From contig PLXC01000180.1 of the NCBI GenBank assembly GCA_003151275.1, forward strand, positions 1 to 28,297: a stretch of DNA of 28,297 nucleotides, read 5' to 3'. Position 1 is the stretch's first letter. Every line of letters begins with the position of its first letter. Below are positions 22,246 through 28,297 of this stretch, piece after piece. The DNA comes from Candidatus Melainabacteria bacterium (GTDB lineage: Bacteria > Cyanobacteriota > Vampirovibrionia > Obscuribacterales > Obscuribacteraceae). Under the pieces are notes generated by a model that did not search any database, was not told the DNA's origin, and saw nothing but the letters and a program-made list of their open reading frames with translations. Made by a program: the position numbers and the translations under genes.

Positions 22246-22623
22246 TTAAGCCACGTCCTTATGATTTTGTTTACTCTTGCGGTCCTGACGGAGTGCGCGT
22301 CCCACTTCGAGTTCAGAGAGCTCGTGCAGCCGGCTCGCTGCTTCGCTCAATCTTAGCTGTGCATCGGGCTGACTCGATTGTTTCCAAATTTCTATTGCTC
22401 GCTCATATAGAGTTTGGGCGCCCCGGTAATTGTTTTCTTCGGCGTAAACTTCGGCAAGTTGAAAGAAGTTTACTGCCAGTCGATCGCTCTTTGGTCCGTC
22501 TTTCTGCTTGATCACTGCGATCAAGCAGACGTAGATGCTTTTCGCTTGTGCGTAGTTGCGTTCTTGCTGTGCCTTAGCAGCCATTCGTTGCAGTTCGATT
22601 ATTGGAATATCAGCTATGGACAT
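22246..22623 (-). CDS. TPR-repeat protein, small
   Basis: This is a 125-residue soluble protein with about two and a half tetratricopeptide repeats: ELQRMAAKAQQERNYAQAKS, then RLAVNFFQLAEVYAEENNYR, then GAQTLYERAIEIWKQ. A charged, Lys/Arg-rich tail follows. TPRs mediate protein-protein contacts, so it is probably an adaptor; no enzymatic motif is present. The repeat style (pairs of helices with AEVY and A-L-YERAIEIW) resembles the ectodomain of the kinase at 14437-16839. A GGGAGGG site lies 13 bases upstream of the ATG, separated by an A-run, slightly longer than usual. It converges with the 21855 gene. Confidence 0.78.
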   Translation of the reverse strand: MSIADIPIIELQRMAAKAQQERNYAQAKSIYVCLIAVIKQKDGPKSDRLAVNFFQLAEVYAEENNYRGAQTLYERAIEIWKQSSQPDAQLRLSEAASRLHELSELEVGRALRQDRKSKQNHKDVA

Positions 22624-22821
22624 AATTTTTTTTCACCCTCCCAGTGGGGGCGAATCAACTAGGTGTTTTGTTCCACCCTTCAGAAAAAAAGCTTTTACCC
22701 GAATCGCTGGATTGTCCAATATTTAGGCAGACTTAATACTAATTTCGTAAATTCCACACTGACATGCGAATCACTTTGGTCCACACTCGTAGCGAACGCC
22801 CCTTATATGTAACGGTACCGG

Positions 22822-24606
22822 ATGAGCAGTCATCTGATCGATTCGCCGCGTGATGCAGGTGACAAAAATGCTATGCCCTCCGGCAATTCCGGGGCTCATT
22901 TGAGCTTGTTGGATATTGGTGTCGACTTCGGTCGTTCGGCCCTTTACTCGGGAATTCAGGAACCGCTGACCGGTATTACGCAGTTAGTCGACGAAGTTGC
23001 CAACACTCATCTTACTAAGCCTATGTCACTTATTTCCGCGCCGGACACTGCTAAGTTCGGCTCTGCCGACTGGCATGCTCAGCAACTAGGTGGAGCGGTC
23101 GGAATGGTTTTGCCTTTCCTGGCTATACATAAAAGCATGGGCGCAGCTTTCGGCGACACTGCTCTTCTGTCTAATCCCTTGGCCAGATCCGCCACTAGTG
23201 GCTTTATTTTCGGTTCCGTTTTTCAACCATCCAGCTCTGACGACAATTTTTGGGGTTCACGCCTGAAGCATGGCATCACGACGAGTGTAACTTTTGGGGC
23301 ATTAGCGGGAGCAAGCAGTTTAGTTGGCAAAGCGGCAGGAAGCGAAGCACTTAGCGGCACAATCGTTCAGAAGGTAGCGGCAAACGGCATTTTCAATGGT
23401 GTCATATCCGGTGTGCCAGCGGGTCTGATTGGTGCTGAGGCGGAATCACTGATCAATGGAAAGGGACTTGCTTCCGGGCAAAATCTAGTCCAATCGGCTT
23501 ACGGCTACGCAGTTGTTGGTGGCGCATTTGGTGCATTCAGTCGGTTCGATCGGGCAAACAATGAGCCGGCTGTGAGCGAGAATCGATCGGACCTAACATT
23601 GGCTCCGAACGCGGAGCCCCTAGTGCAGACGAGAGTGCCCGAACTCCAGCCACATGGACGAGATGGCATGGAAGTAGTGCTCGGTGCCGGAGGAGTGCGT
23701 GGTTTTGGTTTGGTGGGGTTCTTGCGCTATCTGGAAGATCGACATGTGAAGGTCGGAACTGAGACGGGAGTTTCAATCGGATCCATTGTTGGTGCGCTCC
23801 ACACCAATGGCTATTCAACCAGGCAGATAGAACAAATCATGAAGACCGAGTTGATGCATTCTGATATGCAGAACTTGACGCAATCACATCAGCCGTTCAA
23901 GCATCCGCTCAGGTCGATTGGCAGCCATTTCGTCAATATGCGTTCATCGATGGAAGGGTTCGTAGACAAGTACAATCTCAAGCCACAGGAGAATCTGCGC
24001 ATCGTTGCCTACAATTTGACCGCTCGTAAACCAATCGTTTTTGAGGGCACTAATTACGATCTCGCTGAGGCCCTGGCTGCTTCATCGGCGATCCCAGGTG
24101 CAATGCGACCAGTTTTCTATCGACCCGCCAAAGGAGAGTTGCCTGAAAGCATGAGGAAGGCCGGTCTACTTGTGGACGGCGGAGCTTACAGAATGGCGCC
24201 CTCAGAATTTTCCGATCAACCAGCGATTATCGCCAAGATTAGCGCTCAGTCGCCGTTCCCATCAGTAAGAGGGCAAGCCCTGCGCGACATTCCGAAACTA
24301 ATTACGCCAACTATTTTTGCCGCGTTCAAAAAGCGATACACCGAGCCGTCAGGACCGCATCTCGTGGTCGCCGTTGGAGACACGAATGTTAACGCATTAG
24401 ATATGCATCTGCCGGACGTGAAAATAAATGATTTGATTGACTATGGCTATCAACAGGCCAAAAACAACCTTGATGGGCACGTTGAGGGCGGCAATATTCC
24501 GGTCGAGCCGGTTGTGTTTTCTACGCCGGCAGTCGAACAAGTTTCGACTCAAGCGCCGCTTCTCAGTAGATTGTTCACAAGGCTACATCGCAGTCACGCC
24601 ACCTGA
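22822..24606 (+). CDS. Patatin-like phospholipase with long N-terminal domain
   Basis: This is a 594-residue protein. The patatin domain (about 283-490) has the oxyanion loop GAGGVRGFG (288-296), the nucleophile elbow GVSIGS with Ser318, and the catalytic Asp452 in LLVDGGAY, so a Ser-Asp lipid acyl hydrolase is expected. The first ~250 residues form a Gly/Ala-rich domain with hydrophobic helices (VGMVLPFLAIHKSMG, NGIFNGVISGVPAGLIG, SAYGYAVVGGAFGAFS) and no signal peptide; I do not recognise it. It could insert into or associate with membranes. The ATG at 22822 lacks a ribosome site, and ATG 22873 after AGGTGA is a possible alternative. Exported patatins can be virulence factors or act in lipid turnover; the role here is open. 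Confidence 0.88.
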   Translation: MSSHLIDSPRDAGDKNAMPSGNSGAHLSLLDIGVDFGRSALYSGIQEPLTGITQLVDEVANTHLTKPMSLISAPDTAKFGSADWHAQQLGGAVGMVLPFLAIHKSMGAAFGDTALLSNPLARSATSGFIFGSVFQPSSSDDNFWGSRLKHGITTSVTFGALAGASSLVGKAAGSEALSGTIVQKVAANGIFNGVISGVPAGLIGAEAESLINGKGLASGQNLVQSAYGYAVVGGAFGAFSRFDRANNEPAVSENRSDLTLAPNAEPLVQTRVPELQPHGRDGMEVVLGAGGVRGFGLVGFLRYLEDRHVKVGTETGVSIGSIVGALHTNGYSTRQIEQIMKTELMHSDMQNLTQSHQPFKHPLRSIGSHFVNMRSSMEGFVDKYNLKPQENLRIVAYNLTARKPIVFEGTNYDLAEALAASSAIPGAMRPVFYRPAKGELPESMRKAGLLVDGGAYRMAPSEFSDQPAIIAKISAQSPFPSVRGQALRDIPKLITPTIFAAFKKRYTEPSGPHLVVAVGDTNVNALDMHLPDVKINDLIDYGYQQAKNNLDGHVEGGNIPVEPVVFSTPAVEQVSTQAPLLSRLFTRLHRSHAT

Positions 24607-24702
24607 ATCAAAGAGTAATTTGAGCGAACTTTTCACTTTTAGTATAGAAGTGTGTGAAAATGATATTTCTTCTTATAACGCCGCACGATTAAGGTCAATC
24701 GG

Positions 24703-25812
24703 ATGTCAAATCTTGTCTTGATCAGAGACACCAAATTTCAGCAACACTTAACGCCGGATCTCCATCCGGAATCGCCGCAAAGATTGGCGGCAATAGACAC
24801 CGCTTTCCATAAAAGCTCATTGGAACATAACATCCAAGAACTAACTCCACGCGTGGCTAGTGAAGATGAAATTGCAACGGTGCATAATCCCGGATACATA
24901 GAGGACCTGTACAAAGGCGCACTGCGGGTTAAGAAAGGCGAGTTCTTTCAGCTTGACGCTGATACGTTTATGAGTCCGGACACTTTCGATACGGCGAAAC
25001 TTGCTGCTGGTGCGGGTTTAACTGGCGTCGACGCAATTTCGGATCAGGGATTTTTCAGTTCATTTGTGGCGGTGCGACCACCTGGTCATCACGCTCTCTA
25101 TGCGGCCCCGATGGGATTCTGTCTGTTCAATAATGTGGCCATCGCCGCTCGTTATGCTCAAAAAAAGCTGGGATTGAAGCGCATCTTGATCATCGATTGG
25201 GACGTTCATCATGGCAATGGCACGCAAGATTTGTTCTACGATGATCCATCAGTCTGTTTTATTTCATTCCATCAATATCCGTTCTGGCCGCCAGATTCCG
25301 GTTGGTATACGGAGGACGGGACCAAAGACGGTAAAGGATTCAACATCAACATTCCATTGCCGGCTGGAACAGGGGATCGAGGCTATTTCACGGCTTGGGA
25401 CCAAATCGTTAAACCAGTTTGTCTGGAATACCAACCGGAACTTATTTTTCTATCTGCCGGCTATGATGCGCACCAGGATGATCCTCTCGGTCAACAACGC
25501 GTCTCAACAGCTGGTTACGCCATGTTGACCCAGCGCTTAGCCGATCTCGCCGCCCAAATTAACTCCAAGGTCGTCTGCTTTTTAGAGGGTGGATACAACA
25601 CTACTTCTTTGTCTGCGTCAGCGGTAGCAACGATGCGAGTACTGAATGCCCGCACCGCTGAAGATACCGCGAATGTACACGTCTCCTATTTAATCCCGGG
25701 TGCAGCTTCAGGGCAATCGCCTATTACCGGGGATCGCAACTTACTTCTAGTGGATGAAAGGGTTGTGGACATTCGCAAGCATTTATCGAAATACTGGCAG
25801 TCTCTCAGATGA
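24703..25812 (+). CDS. Histone-deacetylase-fold (acetoin utilization/HDAC-like) zinc amidohydrolase
   Basis: This is a 369-residue cytosolic enzyme of the arginase/deacetylase superfamily. The N-terminal HPESPQRL motif, the catalytic His pair H129-H130 in RPPGHHA, the zinc ligands D167 and H169 in DWDVHHGNGTQ, and D255 in LSAGYDAHQDDPLG are all present. FLEGGYN (near 294) is the conserved end loop. It should remove acyl groups from lysine residues or small acylated amines; bacterial substrates vary (polyamines, acetoin-related proteins). AAGG precedes the ATG. The stop is 15 bp from the ribokinase start, so the two are probably one operon. Confidence 0.92.
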   Translation: MSNLVLIRDTKFQQHLTPDLHPESPQRLAAIDTAFHKSSLEHNIQELTPRVASEDEIATVHNPGYIEDLYKGALRVKKGEFFQLDADTFMSPDTFDTAKLAAGAGLTGVDAISDQGFFSSFVAVRPPGHHALYAAPMGFCLFNNVAIAARYAQKKLGLKRILIIDWDVHHGNGTQDLFYDDPSVCFISFHQYPFWPPDSGWYTEDGTKDGKGFNINIPLPAGTGDRGYFTAWDQIVKPVCLEYQPELIFLSAGYDAHQDDPLGQQRVSTAGYAMLTQRLADLAAQINSKVVCFLEGGYNTTSLSASAVATMRVLNARTAEDTANVHVSYLIPGAASGQSPITGDRNLLLVDERVVDIRKHLSKYWQSLR

Positions 25813-25827
25813 TAAGCGGAGGATGCG

Positions 25828-26766
25828 ATGGCTAAAGTCGTTGTGGTTGGCAGTCTCAGTCAAGATTTGGTGGCCAAGGCACCACGTTTTCCTCAAAAAG
25901 GTGAGACACTCCGTGGTACTGAATTTGGTATGTTTGCCGGCGGTAAGGGCAACAACCAAGCGATGTCCGCTGCCCGAGCCGGCGCGAATGTTTCGATGGT
26001 CGGGCGCGTCGGAGCGGATAGTTTTGGTGAGATGTTAATTCAGACGCTAAACAAGAACAATGTGGATTCTCAATTTGTTTTTAAAGACACTGAGGTCGGC
26101 ACTGGCATCGCGCATATCACGGTGAATGGAGACGGCGAGAACGCAATCGTCATTATTCAACAAGCGAATCTTCGCTTGTGCGCTGCAGACGTTGAGACGG
26201 CTAAAGAGACAATTTCGGGAGCCGATGTGCTGTTGATGCAATTGGAAGTGCCGGTTGAAACAGACATTGCGGCGGCGAAGTTGGCTCGCCATTCAGGCAC
26301 TATTGTGGCTTTAAATCCGGCTCCAGCCCCTGATGGTGGCTTGCTTCCAGAGGAATTGATGTCGAGCGTGGATATATTCATCCCGAATCAAACAGAAGCC
26401 CAGCAGATGACTGGAATTCTTGTCGCAGACATCGAATCCGCTCGCGAAGCCGCCACCAAATTAAGGCTTGCTGGTCCTGATACGGTGATCATCACCATGG
26501 GAGAGCAGGGCGCATTTGTTCACAACGATCAAATATCCGAATTGATTCCATCATTTGCAGTTAAGGCTATTGATACCACTGCCGCAGGAGATGCATTTTG
26601 CGGGGCTCTGGCCGCTGCCCTAGCCCGCGGAGAGGAGTTGCGTGCCGCCGTGCGATGGGGGTGCGCGGCTGGAGCTCTAGCTACTACCAAAATGGGTGCT
26701 GAGCCATCGTTGCCGTCGGACGATGAGATAAAGCATCTCGTCATGAGTCCGCTGCGACAGTCATAA
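25828..26766 (+). CDS. rbsK: Ribokinase-like PfkB-family sugar kinase
   Basis: The 312-residue protein should phosphorylate a sugar (D-ribose in true ribokinases) at the expense of ATP. Signatures are the sugar-binding start VVVVGSLSQDLV, the GGKGNNQA motif (38-45), NPAPAP (163-168), PNQTEAQ and the ATP/anion-hole motif DTTAAGDAFCGALA, with the catalytic base D255. Length and motifs fit ribokinase better than fructokinase or adenosine kinase, although the exact sugar is not certain. GGAGG precedes the ATG. It directly follows the deacetylase-like gene, an uncommon pairing. No ribose transporter or repressor lies in the window. Confidence 0.88.
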   Translation: MAKVVVVGSLSQDLVAKAPRFPQKGETLRGTEFGMFAGGKGNNQAMSAARAGANVSMVGRVGADSFGEMLIQTLNKNNVDSQFVFKDTEVGTGIAHITVNGDGENAIVIIQQANLRLCAADVETAKETISGADVLLMQLEVPVETDIAAAKLARHSGTIVALNPAPAPDGGLLPEELMSSVDIFIPNQTEAQQMTGILVADIESAREAATKLRLAGPDTVIITMGEQGAFVHNDQISELIPSFAVKAIDTTAAGDAFCGALAAALARGEELRAAVRWGCAAGALATTKMGAEPSLPSDDEIKHLVMSPLRQS

Positions 26767-27115
26767 CAAATCGACATGTCGACATTCCTAAGATGATCAC
26801 GAGGTGAAAGAGACATGCCTTGACGTTCTTCGATCTTCCCAACAAGCATCAGTCCACATCAGCCCCTACTTTGGGTAAACCGTAAAACCGGAAAATCCTC
26901 TTATATTATATGCATTAGTAATAGATTGAAAAAACGAAGAGTGTGAGTCCAAGCCGAGCTTGGAACATCTCTTCGAACGATCGGTGTCGGTGACGCCAGA
27001 AGGCGCTGATTATTTAGCTATTGAGAGTTTGTGCAAAGCACCGACTGGGACCACAGCTTTGGACAACTTTCGTCTGTATCGCTACCTGTCCTGGCCAAAT
27101 ACTTACAGCAAAAGG
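26767..27115. other. Intergenic region after the ribokinase gene
   Basis: A 12-bp perfect palindrome TCGACATGTCGA lies at 26771-26782, just after the stop, without a T-run. A short AT-rich stretch near 26900-26935 contains TTATATTATAT, promoter-like but with no gene in front of it. The open frame starting at TTG 26960 has no ribosome site and runs through the terminator stem, so it is not called. Confidence 0.55.
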
Positions 27116-27173
27116 AAAAAATTGAATCGCTGTTCCAGACCAGCATATTTGCCGGAACTGGAACAGCGTTCAA
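27116..27173 (-). terminator. Rho-independent terminator of the 27193-27822 gene
   Basis: TTGAATCGCTGTTCCAG (27122-27138) pairs with CTGGAACAGCGTTCAA (27158-27173) with a one-base bulge. On the minus strand the stem is followed at once by TTTTTTCCTTTT. It starts 20 bases past the gene's stop. Confidence 0.85.
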
Positions 27174-27192
27174 TCTAATTTGATGACTTTAA

Positions 27193-27822
27193 TCAGTCGT
27201 CGTCGCTGCACTTCTTCGAAGTGGCAGTCCACTCATCGGCTGCGATGAAGCCTCTGGCGCGCAGGGCTGCGTCGCACTCGCTCACCGAGACCTGGCTGGC
27301 AAACGTGCCTTCCATGACCTCGCCGTCGCCTTCGGGCAAATGGCTCTGAATCAGATAATCCAGCTGCTCATCGTACTCGGCGTCGCCGCGACCGAAGTCG
27401 GTAGTCGGATAGAGCTCGTACCAGGTGTGACCGTCGCGAGAGGCTTCTTCTTCCGAACAGATGCGAAAGAGAAAGTCGCATGGGCGGAAGAGCGGATACT
27501 TGGCCAGAAATTCGAAACCGGCGTTGGTCGAGGCGCGCTCAGCCAACTGCGATTCAGCTTCGCTGGACGATTCTTCACTGGCGTCGAAAGGAGCGAAACC
27601 GCGAATGATGGTGTCGACGATGGCGCCGTTGCTTTCGGTGACGAGGGCCTGCAGCGGCAGACTCTCATGAAAGAAAACTCGTTCGATTGGTTCACCCTTT
27701 TTGCCGCGCTTGGATATGCGCTTCCATTTGCTTGCCTGTGCCGGCAAATCTTCGCCGAACACTAGAGGCCATGCTGCTGCGAGCGCTTGCTTGCAAGCGG
27801 CTGTGGAGACCTTCTGGGGCAT
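27193..27822 (-). CDS. Hypothetical soluble protein, acidic C-terminus
   Basis: This is a 209-residue protein without signal peptide or TM helix. The N-terminal helix (TAACKQALAAAWPLVFGED) is followed by a basic patch (KWKRISKRGKKGE), beta segments (IERVFFHESLPLQALV) and a Glu/Ser-rich linker (about 90-105). A C-terminal half has WYELYPTTDFGRGDAEYD and ends in a Lys/Asp tail. No family is recognised. The ATG at 27822 with AGGAA seven bases upstream is preferred to a TTG at 27867. Base composition is GC-rich, like the first 4.8 kb. It has a strong terminator and looks like an independent unit. Confidence 0.72.
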   Translation of the reverse strand: MPQKVSTAACKQALAAAWPLVFGEDLPAQASKWKRISKRGKKGEPIERVFFHESLPLQALVTESNGAIVDTIIRGFAPFDASEESSSEAESQLAERASTNAGFEFLAKYPLFRPCDFLFRICSEEEASRDGHTWYELYPTTDFGRGDAEYDEQLDYLIQSHLPEGDGEVMEGTFASQVSVSECDAALRARGFIAADEWTATSKKCSDDD

Positions 27823-28030
27823 CTGAATTCCTATCAGGTTGATTGTACGATTCGACTGTATTGTCAAATCTTCATGAGAACAGAGTTTAGAAAGTGTTCG
27901 CGTTCATCAGGTTAATCCTGGTGCACCGCTGCCGGCAGAGAGAGAAGCTGGACTCTCTTGCAATTGCAAAAGCAGCAGGGTTGCAGAAATTGGATTACAA
28001 ACGACAGCGAAACATTGAGCACGACGCAAA

Positions 28031-28297
28031 TCAAGGATTTACGTGAAACGTCTGCTGAATCACATCCTGAAGTGCGCTTTCGTCCATCAATCCCCAGATA
28101 CGGATGGCCACATAATGCTGGCTGTCCGTATAGGAACCAATGAACATATGGGTGGGCAGCACTCGCACGTCAGGACCTTGCACGACGCTTGGATGCTGCT
28201 GCACATTGAACCGAACCACCTTGACGCGCCCTGAGTATGTATTCTGAAGGCTAGCGCTTTGAGAAACCTGCGCTGTGCATTCGTCTGTGGCTGCGGC
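28031..28297 (-). CDS. Thioredoxin-fold protein, C-terminal part, partial
   Basis: The frame is open from the window edge to a TGA at 28031, giving 88 visible residues. They align without gaps to the classical thioredoxin core: the helix after the active site, YSGRVKVVRFNVQQHP (matching the beta3 strand region), VRVLPTHMFI with the conserved cis-Pro, and a final helix ESALQDVIQQTF. In this alignment the second active-site Cys is present (TDEC) but the first Cys position is Thr, so ordinary dithiol redox activity is doubtful; a TxxC protein could be a chaperone-like or single-Cys variant. The N-terminus, and any signal peptide, is outside the window. Confidence 0.7.
   Translation of the reverse strand, partial: AAATDECTAQVSQSASLQNTYSGRVKVVRFNVQQHPSVVQGPDVRVLPTHMFIGSYTDSQHYVAIRIWGLMDESALQDVIQQTFHVNP

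Noticed and set aside
26771..26782. Perfect palindrome TCGACATGTCGA
   Set aside because: A 12-bp palindrome is expected by chance at low rate in this length; no linked signal or second copy is seen.
26960..27178. 72-codon frame after the ribokinase gene
   Set aside because: It starts at TTG without a ribosome site and reads through the stem of a clear terminator for the opposite strand.
27958..27969. Perfect palindrome TTGCAATTGCAA
   Set aside because: Single AT-rich palindrome in a short intergenic region; no partner site and no regulator nearby.
1..28297. CRISPR arrays and tRNA genes
   Set aside because: No regularly spaced repeats and no tRNA-like T-loop or acceptor pattern were found when reading both strands.

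Overview
The window looks like a chromosomal segment of an uncultured, non-photosynthetic relative of the Cyanobacteria (Melainabacteria/Vampirovibrionia, probably Obscuribacterales-like). This placement is inference. It rests on the mix of a BtpA-family protein, a DUF4388 plus degenerate-GGDEF protein, a Ser/Thr kinase with a TPR ectodomain, a patatin with a long lineage-specific N-terminus, and an OmpA-type envelope protein. No rRNA, tRNA or CRISPR array was seen.

Layout. Positions 1-4.8 kb are a visibly GC-richer, all-plus-strand block: the end of an M16 peptidase, a small membrane protein, an aminopeptidase P, a two-TM potassium channel, an MFS exporter and a small membrane protein, closed by a clear terminator at 4861-4898. 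From 5 to about 17 kb lies an accessory-looking, AT-richer region. It holds a DUF4388/degenerate-GGDEF protein, three hydrophilic family-orphan proteins (6788-7462, 10696-11643, 12229-13785), an exported N-acetylmuramoyl-L-alanine amidase carrying a REP-pair (BIME-like) element inside its reading frame, an exported protein of unknown function, a YafK-type L,D-transpeptidase-like protein and a large membrane Ser/Thr kinase. A 132-bp near-identical copy of part of the 12229-13785 gene lies just beyond its end and is a pseudogene fragment.

From 17 to 21 kb come an MFS transporter whose real N-terminus seems to start at a non-standard ATA codon, a 111-bp IS6-end-like miniature element, BtpA, a long gene-poor stretch with a frameshifted small reading frame, and a 65-residue protein with a good sigma70-type promoter. 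From 21 to 26.8 kb come an OmpA-family protein, a small exported helical protein, a TPR protein, a patatin-like phospholipase, and a histone-deacetylase-fold enzyme followed 15 bp later by a ribokinase-family kinase (a likely operon). The last kilobase returns to GC-rich sequence with a hypothetical gene that has its own strong terminator, and the C-terminal part of a thioredoxin-fold protein in which the first active-site cysteine appears to be replaced by Thr.

How the genes fit together: several products act on or bind peptidoglycan or the envelope (amidase, YafK-like enzyme, LysM-like protein, OmpA domain). They sit near a kinase and a degenerate signalling protein, which suggests an envelope-remodelling and signalling neighbourhood. 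No single gene set here forms a recognisable new defence or biosynthetic system. The most unusual observations are the REP pair translated within the amidase, the duplicated gene fragment, the ATA start, the miniature element and the repeated hairpin-before-ribosome-site arrangement.
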